A stretch of 5,203 nt of DNA from contig JAGRLX010000428.1 in NCBI GenBank assembly GCA_020441605.1, positions 1 through 5,203 on the forward strand. Reading direction: 5' to 3'. The notes beneath the pieces were generated by a model, which had not been told where the DNA came from, ran no database searches, and saw only the letters and a program-made list of their open reading frames with translations. Source of the stretch: Alphaproteobacteria bacterium (lineage in GTDB: Bacteria; Pseudomonadota; Alphaproteobacteria; Rhizobiales; Aestuariivirgaceae). The stretch's first letter is position 1; every line of letters begins with the position of its first letter. Below, piece after piece: positions 1 to 5,203 of this stretch. Both the position numbers and the translations under genes were made by a program.

Positions 1-2532
1 CGCCTCGAGGCCCTGCTGAACTTCCAGCAGATGGTCATCGACCTGACCGGCCTGGAACTCGCCAGCGCCTCGCTGCTGGATGAGGGCACCGCCGCGGCCG
101 AAGCCATGGCCATGGCCAAGCGGGTGGTGAAGACCTCGTCGAATACCTTCTTCGTCGACGCCGATACCCATCCCCAGACCATCGGCGTGATCGAGACCCG
201 CGCCAGGGCCTTCGGCTATGACGTGATGATCGGCGATCCGATGTGCGATCTCGATGCAAAGGCGGTCTTTGCCGCGCTGCTTTCCTATCCGGGTTCATCC
301 GGCGAAGTGCGCGACTTCCGCGGGGTGATCGCCAAGCTGCATGAGGCCGGCGCGCTCGCCATCATGGCGACCGATCTGCTGGCCCTCGCGGTGCTGACCC
401 CGCCGGGCGAGCTAGGCGCCGACATTGCGCTCGGATCGGCCCAGCGGTTTGGTGTGCCAATGGGCTACGGCGGGCCGCACGCGGCCTTCTTCGCCACCCG
501 TGACGATTACAAGCGCGCAATGCCCGGCCGCATCATCGGTGTCTCCGTCGACAGCCAGGGACACCGGGCGCTGCGCATGGCCATGCAGACCCGCGAGCAG
601 CATATCCGCCGAGAAAAGGCGACCAGCAACATCTGCACCGCCCAGGTTCTGCTGGCGATCATCGCCGGCATGTTCGCCGTCTACAACGGTCCGAAGGGTA
701 TCCGGAAAATGGCCGAGCGCACCCACCGCTTCGCCGAAATCTTTGCCGCCGCCGTGACCGGGTGGGGCTATGAGGTAACCACAAAGGCCTTCTTCGATAC
801 GGTGACCATCCGCGCGCCCGGCCGTGCCCATACGCTCTGGGCGCGAGCGAAGGAAAAGCGCATCAACCTGCGCTTTGTCGATGCCGATCACCTCGGCATC
901 GCTTTCGACCAGTCGACGCGCCGCCAGGAACTTGAACGTCTGCTCACTGTGTTCCGCACCGATGCGCTCGACCGCATGAAGATCGACGATATCGATCGGG
1001 GCCTGAGCGACGTCATCCCGCCCGGCCTGCGCCGGACCTCGAGCTTCCTCACCCATCCGGTCTTCGAGATGTATCATTCGGAAACCGAGATGCTGCGCTA
1101 TCTGCGCCACCTGCAGATGAAGGACGTGGCGCTCGACCAGTCGATGATTCCGCTGGGCTCCTGCACCATGAAGCTCAATGCGACCACGGAGATGATCCCG
1201 ATCACCTGGCGCAGCTTCTCGATGCTGCATCCCTTCGTGCCGCTCGAGCAGGCGCAGGGCTACAGCCAGCTCTTCGAGGAATTGGAGGCCATGCTGGCCG
1301 AGATCACCGGCTTCGATTCCGTGTCGTTGCAGCCCAACGCCGGAAGCCAGGGCGAATATGCCGGGCTCCTGGCCATCCGCGGCTATCACGAGGCGCGCGG
1401 CGAACCGCACCGCAATGTTTGCCTGATCCCGATCTCGGCTCATGGCACCAATCCCGCCTCGGCGGTCATGGCGGGCATGACCGTCGTGGTGGTTGCCTGC
1501 GACAAGAACGGCAACGTCGATGTCGCCGATCTGAAGCTCAGGGCGGCCCAGTACAAGGACAGCCTTGCGGCGCTGATGATCACCTACCCGTCGACCCACG
1601 GCGTGTTCGAGGAGGCGGTCATCGACATCTGTGCGATCGTTCACGAGCATGGCGGCCAGGTCTATCTCGACGGCGCCAATCTCAACGCCCAGGTGGGCGT
1701 GGTGCGTCCCGCCGAGCTGGGCGCCGATGTGTGCCACATGAACCTCCACAAGACCTTCTGCATCCCCCATGGCGGGGGCGGTCCGGGCATGGGTCCTATC
1801 GGTGTCAAGGCGCACCTGGCACCCTTCCTGCCGGGGCACAAGGTGGTACGGGGCGTCAACCCGGCGGCGGGCAGTGATCAGTCACGGGGGGCGGTCTCTG
1901 CGGCCCCCTGGGGCTCGGCCTCGATCCTGCCGATCTCATGGACCTATATCGCCATGATGGGCGGGGAAGGCCTGCGAAAGGCGACGATCATGGCGATTCT
2001 CAACGCCAACTACATCGCCAAGCGGCTGGCCCCCCATTTCCCGATCGTCTACACGGGGCCTGGCGGCTACATCGCCCATGAGTGCATCATCGATCTGCGC
2101 TGGCTGAAGGATCGCACCGGCCTCACGGTGGAGGATGTGGCCAAGCGTCTTGTCGATTATGGCTTCCATGCCCCCACCATGTCTTTCCCGGTGGTCGACA
2201 CGCTGATGATCGAGCCGACCGAATCGGAGGGCAAGCGCGAACTGGACCGCTTCTGCGACGCCATGATCGAGATCCGCAAGGAAATCGCCGAGGTGGAGGA
2301 GGGCACCGCCGACCGCGCCGACAACGTGCTGAAGAATGCCCCTCATACCCACCGCCTTTTGCTCGGCGACTGGACGCATCCCTATTCCAAGGAGAAAGCC
2401 TTCTTCCCCTTGAAGGGCTACCCCAATGACAAGTATTGGCCACCCGTGGGCCGGGTCGACAATGTGTATGGCGATCGAAATCTTGTCTGCACCTGTCCGC
2501 CGATGGCGAACTACATGGAGGCGGCCGAGTAG
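1..2532 (+). CDS. gcvP: Glycine dehydrogenase (decarboxylating), glycine cleavage system P-protein; 5' end outside window
   Basis: This is the P-protein of the glycine cleavage system. It is a PLP enzyme that decarboxylates glycine and passes the aminomethyl group to the lipoyl arm of GcvH in the cytoplasm. The frame is open from base 1 ([10 protein letters not shown]), so the ATG at 31 is internal. The 843 codons present leave roughly 115 N-terminal residues missing, given a usual length near 950-960. It is the fused single-chain form, not the split GcvPA/GcvPB type. Visible family motifs are [14 protein letters not shown] (from 1138), [10 protein letters not shown] (1435-1464), and the PLP-lysine segment [14 protein letters not shown] with the Schiff-base lysine at codon 1750-1752. 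The C-terminal CTCPP motif (2488-2502) is also present. No frameshift or missing key residue is seen. gcvT and gcvH would be expected upstream. A strong hairpin follows 54 bases after the stop, so gcvP is the last gene of its transcript. Confidence 0.97.
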   Translation, partial: RLEALLNFQQMVIDLTGLELASASLLDEGTAAAEAMAMAKRVVKTSSNTFFVDADTHPQTIGVIETRARAFGYDVMIGDPMCDLDAKAVFAALLSYPGSSGEVRDFRGVIAKLHEAGALAIMATDLLALAVLTPPGELGADIALGSAQRFGVPMGYGGPHAAFFATRDDYKRAMPGRIIGVSVDSQGHRALRMAMQTREQHIRREKATSNICTAQVLLAIIAGMFAVYNGPKGIRKMAERTHRFAEIFAAAVTGWGYEVTTKAFFDTVTIRAPGRAHTLWARAKEKRINLRFVDADHLGIAFDQSTRRQELERLLTVFRTDALDRMKIDDIDRGLSDVIPPGLRRTSSFLTHPVFEMYHSETEMLRYLRHLQMKDVALDQSMIPLGSCTMKLNATTEMIPITWRSFSMLHPFVPLEQAQGYSQLFEELEAMLAEITGFDSVSLQPNAGSQGEYAGLLAIRGYHEARGEPHRNVCLIPISAHGTNPASAVMAGMTVVVVACDKNGNVDVADLKLRAAQYKDSLAALMITYPSTHGVFEEAVIDICAIVHEHGGQVYLDGANLNAQVGVVRPAELGADVCHMNLHKTFCIPHGGGGPGMGPIGVKAHLAPFLPGHKVVRGVNPAAGSDQSRGAVSAAPWGSASILPISWTYIAMMGGEGLRKATIMAILNANYIAKRLAPHFPIVYTGPGGYIAHECIIDLRWLKDRTGLTVEDVAKRLVDYGFHAPTMSFPVVDTLMIEPTESEGKRELDRFCDAMIEIRKEIAEVEEGTADRADNVLKNAPHTHRLLLGDWTHPYSKEKAFFPLKGYPNDKYWPPVGRVDNVYGDRNLVCTCPPMANYMEAAE

Positions 2533-2586
2533 AACGACGGGTGCCATCTGTTACGGGTCGTCAGGCCTTTGCAGCCCACACGAGAC

Positions 2587-2618
2587 GAAGAAAAGGCCCG
2601 GTGAGGGGCCTTTTCTTC
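2587..2618 (+). terminator. Hairpin terminator after gcvP, possibly bidirectional
   Basis: A perfect 13-bp inverted repeat, GAAGAAAAGGCCC (2587-2599) and GGGCCTTTTCTTC (2606-2618), flanks a 6-base loop, GGTGAG. The GC-rich core sits next to the loop and the T-rich arm TTTTCTTC acts as the U-tract on the plus strand. The matching A-rich left arm gives an equivalent U-tract on the minus strand, so it could work in both directions. It lies 54 bases after the gcvP stop and ends the gcv transcript. It also shields the downstream regulator from read-through. Confidence 0.85.
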
Positions 2619-2699
2619 CATGGCGGGTGGGACTTACTGCTTAAGAGGGGGCCATAGAAAAGCCATCCGACCCGCCCGCCAATGCCATCGGGAAAGGCG

Positions 2700-2728
2700 T
2701 TCACCGCATTTCCAAGCGCACATAGACT
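2700..2728 (+). promoter_or_regulatory. Possible sigma-70-type promoter (weak match)
   Basis: TTCACC (2700-2705) and TAGACT (2723-2728) each match 4 of 6 consensus bases (TTGACA and TATAAT) and are separated by 17 bases, the ideal spacing. A second candidate -10 box, TAAAAT at 2759-2764, matches 5 of 6 but has only a poor T-rich -35 region upstream. Either could drive the regulator gene. Such matches occur by chance, so confidence is low. Confidence 0.25.
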
Positions 2729-2761
2729 TAGGTGGGCTTTTTCCTGTTCAACATCACCTAA
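2728..2761. repeat. 7-bp inverted repeat, candidate operator
   Basis: TTAGGTG (2728-2734) is exactly mirrored by CACCTAA (2755-2761), with 20 bases between. The left arm abuts the first candidate -10 box (2723-2728) and the right arm overlaps the second (2759-2764). A dimeric regulator bound here would affect either promoter. Half-site centres are about 27 bp apart, longer than the roughly 20-bp palindromes usual for LuxR-type proteins. Binding by the adjacent regulator is only a guess. Confidence 0.35.
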
Positions 2762-2779
2762 AATGGTATGAAGTGGCCG

Positions 2780-2800
2780 CCCTGCGAGAAAAGCAGGGAG
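2780..2800 (+). promoter_or_regulatory. Leader hairpin covering a Shine-Dalgarno sequence
   Basis: CCCTGC (2780-2785) pairs with GCAGGG (2793-2798) around the 7-base A-rich loop GAGAAAA. The right arm contains most of the ribosome-binding sequence AGGGAG (2795-2800), which lies 4 bases before the ATG at 2805. If folded, the stem would hide this site. A 6-bp stem is modest, so any control effect is inferred. Confidence 0.4.
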
Positions 2801-2804
2801 AATC

Positions 2805-2879
2805 ATGGGGATAACATCTGGTGCGGCGCCTGCGGCGCGGCGCATCGATCGGGGGAGTTCTTGTCAGTCCAGCGCATGA
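2805..2879 (+). CDS. Putative 24-residue upstream ORF / leader peptide
   Basis: A 24-codon reading frame starts at ATG 2805, preceded by the AGGGAG ribosome-binding sequence with a 4-base gap. It ends at TGA 2877-2879. The stop overlaps the ATG at 2876 of the regulator gene as ATGA, the classic geometry for translational coupling. The peptide starts MGITSGAAPAARR and is rich in Ala, Gly, Ser and Arg. No family is recognised, and it shows no run of a single amino acid such as attenuation leaders have. It has the best ribosome-binding site in the leader, while the regulator's own ATG has none. It may serve only to deliver ribosomes to that start. It could also be chance. Confidence 0.35.
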   Translation: MGITSGAAPAARRIDRGSSCQSSA

Positions 2880-3847
2880 CGATGCGGGATATCGAATCCG
2901 GCGATGCCCCGGCCATCGCCCGGATCGTGCGGCGCACCACGGTGCTCCATCGGCAGGTCGACGGTGAGCTTGAGGGCATTCTCTATCGGCTGCTGCGCGA
3001 ACAGCGTGTGATCGGCGTCGTCGTCGAGCAGGCCGACGGCAGCGGCGACGGCTCGCCGGCCATGGTCGGCGTGACCTTTTCCGGCTTTCTGGAGCCGGCC
3101 TTCGCCAGAGCCTATCGGGCCGCGCCCACCCCGCTACTCACCAGCCAGGCGCTGGCGTCTGCCCTGGCAGAGAACTGCCTGCTGCTTGATCCGCGGGGCC
3201 AGGCCGCCGGAAATCTCGCAGATGGCCTCGACCTCGCCGTGCTCGAGATGACCGTGACCTTGCCCGACGCGGCCTCGCAGGCCTATCGCGAAATCCTCTA
3301 CATGATCTATGGCGCCCATCTGGAGTTCCTGCGCGGCTATAAGGTGCGCTCGATCATGACCGAGGCCAGCGAGGAATTCGAACCCATGATCGAAGGCACA
3401 GGGCTACGGACCGTATCGCGGCACCGGCTGGACATGCAGGCAGGCGATGTCGTTTCCCCGCCATCGCGTTCGCCCAACCGCTGCCTCTTCGCCATATCCC
3501 GCGATGAACTTCCGGCGCTGCCGACCAGCAGCGCGGCATCCGTGGTCATGACTTATGTCGCCCCGTCGCTCCGTCTGACCCCCAGGGAGCAACGCTTCCT
3601 GACGCTCGCACTCCGGGGCATGACCGACAACGCCCTGGCCGAGGCCCTGTCCGTCTCGCCCAACGCGGTCAAGCAGACCTGGCGAAACATCTACCAGCAC
3701 GTGCTTGACGTGCTCCCCCCGGTCTTTGACGGCCTGTCAGGCGATGGCAACAGCGCCAGCCGCGGCAGCGAGAAGCGCCGCAAGGTGCTGGTCCATATTC
3801 GCAACAACCTGCAGGAGTTGCGGCCACATCATCTCCGCCGCAAATGA
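2876..3847 (+). CDS. Transcriptional regulator with C-terminal LuxR-type helix-turn-helix and uncharacterised N-terminal (possibly GNAT-like) domain
   Basis: This is a predicted cytoplasmic DNA-binding protein of 323 residues from ATG 2876. Residues about 234-276 (LTPREQRFLTLALRG, then LAEALSVSPNAVKQTWRNIY) match the GerE/LuxR-type helix-turn-helix. A basic tail follows, ending RPHHLRRK. The first 200 residues show no receiver, PAS or autoinducer-binding motif that I recognise. Segments around 4-18, 119-131 and 154-180 follow the strand-helix order of GNAT acetyltransferases, but no clear acetyl-CoA R-x-x-G-x-G/A loop is seen. There is no signal peptide or membrane segment. The start is uncertain: ATG 2876 overlaps an upstream ORF stop, TTG 2861 has GGGGGAG only 3 bases upstream, and ATG 2882 is also possible. 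ATG 2768 lacks a ribosome-binding site and would add an odd Cys-rich N-terminus. It converges on atpF. Target genes are unknown. Confidence 0.85.
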   Translation: MTMRDIESGDAPAIARIVRRTTVLHRQVDGELEGILYRLLREQRVIGVVVEQADGSGDGSPAMVGVTFSGFLEPAFARAYRAAPTPLLTSQALASALAENCLLLDPRGQAAGNLADGLDLAVLEMTVTLPDAASQAYREILYMIYGAHLEFLRGYKVRSIMTEASEEFEPMIEGTGLRTVSRHRLDMQAGDVVSPPSRSPNRCLFAISRDELPALPTSSAASVVMTYVAPSLRLTPREQRFLTLALRGMTDNALAEALSVSPNAVKQTWRNIYQHVLDVLPPVFDGLSGDGNSASRGSEKRRKVLVHIRNNLQELRPHHLRRK

Positions 3848-3872
3848 AAAAAGGCCCGGTCGCCCGGGCCTT
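3847..3872 (-). terminator. Rho-independent terminator of the atpE-atpF'-atpF operon
   Basis: On the plus strand, AAGGCCCGG (3851-3859) pairs with CCGGGCCTT (3864-3872) around the 4-base loop TCGC. Read on the minus strand, the 9-bp GC-rich stem is followed by a run of six U residues (A run at 3847-3852). This is a textbook terminator 22 bases after the atpF stop. In the plus direction the stem is followed by TTGATCG with no real T-tract, so termination of the regulator transcript here would be weaker. The A run begins within the last base of the regulator's TGA stop. Confidence 0.88.
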
Positions 3873-3894
3873 GATCGCGGGAAGCTGCGGGCTG

Positions 3895-4380
3895 TCAGTT
3901 CAGCCGGGACCTTACGGCCGCAATCGACTCGACGATGAGGTCGGCACCCTTGCCACCCTTGAGCTGTTCGGCGGTGAGCGCGGCAGCGGCGGCAATCGCC
4001 ACATCGGCGACGGCGCTACGCACATCCTTGATCGCGGTGGCTTCGGCCTGGGCGATCTTCTGCTCGGCCTGCAGGGTGCGGCGCTCGATCGATTCGGCCA
4101 GCTTGCGGCGGGTTTCCGACGCATATTCCTCGGCGCTCGCCTTGGCCTGGGCCACGATGTCTTCGGCTTCCTTTTCTGCGGCCGCGCGCTTCTGCTTGTA
4201 TTCCGCCAGCAGCGCCTCGGCCTCCTTGCGCAAGGTCGCCGCCTCGTCGAGATCCTTCTGGATGCGCTGGGCACGGGCATCCAGCCCGGCGCCCATCGAC
4301 CGGAAGGCGCCGGCATAGGCCGCCACCGCGAGGAAGATGATCAGGGCGACGAGGGCAAAGAATGTGGCATCGATATGCAT
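3895..4380 (-). CDS. atpF: F0F1 ATP synthase subunit b
   Basis: Subunit b forms, with b', the peripheral stalk that holds the F1 head still against the rotating c-ring. The 161-residue protein has one N-terminal membrane helix at about residues 6-26 (FFALVALIIFLAVAAYAGAF). A long charged Ala/Glu/Lys/Arg-rich helix follows (about 30-135), as expected for the right-handed coiled-coil stalk. The C-terminal part (AAALTAEQLKGGKGADLIVESIAAVRSRLN) would contact the F1 delta subunit. The length is normal for the family. The ATG at 4380 is fixed by AAGGAG (4388-4393) 7 bases upstream. The gene is third in the visible order c-b'-b, 11 bases after atpF', and last before the operon terminator. Confidence 0.95.
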   Translation of the reverse strand: MHIDATFFALVALIIFLAVAAYAGAFRSMGAGLDARAQRIQKDLDEAATLRKEAEALLAEYKQKRAAAEKEAEDIVAQAKASAEEYASETRRKLAESIERRTLQAEQKIAQAEATAIKDVRSAVADVAIAAAAALTAEQLKGGKGADLIVESIAAVRSRLN

Positions 4381-4387
4381 GACGATA

Positions 4388-4394
4388 CTCCTTA
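4388..4394 (-). promoter_or_regulatory. atpF ribosome-binding site overlapping the atpF' stop codon
   Basis: On the minus strand the sequence TAAGGAG combines the TAA stop of atpF' (4392-4394) with the AAGGAG Shine-Dalgarno sequence of atpF, 7 bases before its ATG. Ribosomes finishing b' end on the start signal of b. This arrangement favours coupled synthesis of the two stalk subunits, which are needed in a 1:1 ratio. Confidence 0.85.
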
Positions 4395-5000
4395 GCCCTT
4401 CACGGCGTCGGCGACGGCCTTGGCCACCGCCGTCTTGCTCACCGTGGTGCCGGTCAGCTCGGCGATGATCGTGGCAGCCGTCTCGGTAGCCAGCTTGTCG
4501 ACTTCGCCCATGGCCTTGGCCCGGCTCTTGGCGATCTGGGCTTCCGATTCGGCGATTTTCTTGCCGAGGGACCGCTCGAGCGCGGCGCGCTCGGAATCGA
4601 CTTCGGCCATCAGCTTATCGCGGGTATCCTGGGCGATGGTGGTGGCCTTCGCCTTGGCATCCGCGAGCGCCTTCTCATAGGCCTTCACCGCCGCCTCGGT
4701 CTCTTCCTTCAAGGCCTGTGCCTTCGACAGGTCGCCATTGATCCGCGCCATGCGGTCGTGGAAGATCTTGGCGAGGCGCGGCAACGCCACCTTGCTCATG
4801 AGCACGTAGAGCAATGCGAAGAAGATGACGAGCCAGAACAGCTGCGAAGGGAATGTGGCCGTATCGAGCGGCGGGAATACACCGCCGCCGTGGCCGCCTT
4901 CCGCCGCCGTGCCCTCGGAATGCCCTGCTTCACCGTGGCCGGCTTCGGCGGCTGGCGCCTCCGTCGGGGTCTCGGCCTGGGCGATGATGGTTTGAGACAT
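4392..5000 (-). CDS. atpF': F0F1 ATP synthase subunit b' (second peripheral-stalk subunit)
   Basis: This is the b' subunit (also called AtpG or AtpF2), which pairs with b as a heterodimeric peripheral stalk in Alphaproteobacteria and phototrophs. The 202 residues comprise a flexible Ala/Gly/Glu/His-rich N-terminal segment (about 1-40) and one membrane helix at about 54-72 (LFWLVIFFALLYVLMSKVAL). The typical lead-in FPPLDTATFPSQ precedes the helix. A long charged helical stalk (about 78-185) completes the protein. It is longer than b because of the N-terminal segment. The ATG at 5000 has only a weak AAGG site (5009-5012), 8 bases upstream. It lies 71 bases after atpE, separated by a hairpin, and directly before atpF. 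The b' call rests on gene order and the N-terminal extension. Confidence 0.93.
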   Translation of the reverse strand: MSQTIIAQAETPTEAPAAEAGHGEAGHSEGTAAEGGHGGGVFPPLDTATFPSQLFWLVIFFALLYVLMSKVALPRLAKIFHDRMARINGDLSKAQALKEETEAAVKAYEKALADAKAKATTIAQDTRDKLMAEVDSERAALERSLGKKIAESEAQIAKSRAKAMGEVDKLATETAATIIAELTGTTVSKTAVAKAVADAVKG

Positions 5001-5019
5001 GTCTCTCGCCTTACCTGTC

Positions 5020-5048
5020 GGAACCGAGCCCTGTGCGGCTTCGGTTCC
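5020..5048 (-). promoter_or_regulatory. Hairpin between atpE and atpF'
   Basis: GGAACCGA-GCC (5020-5030) pairs with GGC-T-TCGGTTCC (5037-5048). The stem has 8 bp plus 3 bp separated by one bulged base (5040), with the 6-base loop 5031-5036. On the minus strand no U-tract follows, so it is not a normal terminator. Its position, just after the highly expressed c-subunit gene, fits a 3' stabiliser or processing element. Such an element would let more c than b' be made from one transcript. The structure is visible; the function is inferred. Confidence 0.5.
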
Positions 5049-5071
5049 GGTTTCGATTCTCTTGTTGCGGA

Positions 5072-5203
5072 TCAGGCGACAAAGAGGAGGAGAAGGGCGA
5101 CGACGAGAGAGAAGATGCCGAGACCTTCAGCCAGAGCCGCGCCGATCAGCGCGTTGGTGAACTGAGCGCCGGCAGCCGACGGGTTGCGCAGGGCGCCCGA
5201 CAG
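5072..5203 (-). CDS. atpE: F0F1 ATP synthase subunit c, C-terminal part (5' end outside window)
   Basis: Subunit c builds the proton-driven rotor ring in the membrane. Read from 5203 leftward, the window holds 43 C-terminal codons and the TGA stop (5072-5074). About 30 N-terminal residues lie beyond the window, if the length is the usual 74-80. Visible are the polar loop R-N-P (residues 6-8 of the fragment), which contacts F1 gamma/epsilon, and the second membrane helix ending in [15 protein letters not shown]. The essential proton-binding glutamate lies in ALAEGLGIF (codon 5126-5128). The loop-then-glutamate pattern is diagnostic. No Na+-type signature stands out, so proton coupling is the expected mode. 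It is first of the visible c-b'-b order; atpB and atpI would be expected further upstream. Confidence 0.95.
   Translation of the reverse strand: MSGALRNPSAAGAQFTNALIGAALAEGLGIFSLVVALLLLFVA

Larger units (their letters stand above)
2619..2804. other. Intergenic leader upstream of the regulator gene
   Basis: No protein gene is supported here; the short ORFs that cross it lack ribosome-binding sites and family resemblance. It is visibly more A/T-rich than the flanking genes around 2720-2770. It carries candidate promoter elements, a 7-bp inverted repeat and a small hairpin, each listed separately. This is the likely control region of the downstream regulator. Confidence 0.6.

Noticed and set aside
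412..1839. Long 475-codon open frame on the minus strand opposite gcvP
   Set aside because: It is fully antisense to a strongly conserved enzyme gene. Its His/Arg/Gly/Asp-rich composition is typical of a reversed GC-rich coding frame, and no family motif is seen. Long antisense frames are expected at this GC content.
1936..2547. 203-codon minus-strand frame over the gcvP 3' end
   Set aside because: It is antisense to conserved GcvP sequence, with no recognisable motif and no supporting start signal.
2822..2838. Tandem direct repeat TGCGGCGC (2822-2829 and 2831-2838)
   Set aside because: It is two copies only, within GC-rich sequence where such words are common; no further copies or insertion-type structure are seen.
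2561..2845. 94-codon minus-strand frame across the intergenic region
   Set aside because: It would be transcribed through the hairpin at 2587-2618, has no evident ribosome-binding site, and its product resembles no family. The same stretch is better explained as a terminator plus leader.
2768..2875. N-terminal extension of the regulator from ATG 2768
   Set aside because: The start has no ribosome-binding sequence, and the added 36 residues (with a CGACGAAH stretch) look non-coding. A better initiation signal exists in another frame at 2805. It is kept only as an alternative start.
3844..4395. 183-codon plus-strand frame whose ATG overlaps the regulator stop (ATGA)
   Set aside because: The overlap looks like translational coupling. 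However, the frame is exactly antisense to atpF, runs through its terminator hairpin and has Leu/Gly/Arg-rich shadow composition. Coincidence is the simpler explanation.

Overview
The window reads as chromosomal DNA from a GC-rich alphaproteobacterium. The main support is the F0 ATP synthase layout on the minus strand, in the order c, then b', then b. A divergent b' subunit next to b, in an F0 cluster without F1 genes beside it, is typical of Alphaproteobacteria (and of photosynthetic lineages). The protein sequences look closest to Rhodospirillales-type organisms, but that narrower placement is an impression, not a result.

Layout. Positions 1-2532 (+) hold most of gcvP, the glycine-cleavage P-protein, with its N-terminus cut off by the window edge. 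A strong 13-bp hairpin terminator follows at 2587-2618. Positions 2619-2875 form an intergenic leader with possible weak promoters, a 7-bp inverted repeat, a hairpin that covers a Shine-Dalgarno sequence, and a 24-codon upstream ORF. That ORF overlaps the next gene by ATGA. Positions 2876-3847 (+) encode a solitary regulator with a LuxR/GerE-type helix-turn-helix at its C-terminus and an N-terminal domain that may be a degenerate GNAT fold. A terminator at 3847-3872 serves the convergent minus-strand operon. That operon is atpF (b, 3895-4380), atpF' (b', 4392-5000) and the 3' part of atpE (c, 5072-5203), which is too short to stand out as an ORF but is clearly recognisable.

How the parts fit. 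GcvP decarboxylates glycine as part of the glycine cleavage system; its partners GcvT and GcvH would be expected upstream, outside the window. The three atp genes are transcribed leftward and make the proton-carrying rotor subunit c and the two peripheral-stalk subunits b' and b. The regulator lies alone between these two housekeeping units and is insulated by a terminator on each side. Nothing in the sequence links it functionally to either one.

Most of the window is ordinary housekeeping sequence. The least explained part is the regulator with its structured leader (about 2700-3847). No mobile elements, tRNA or rRNA genes, or CRISPR arrays were seen.
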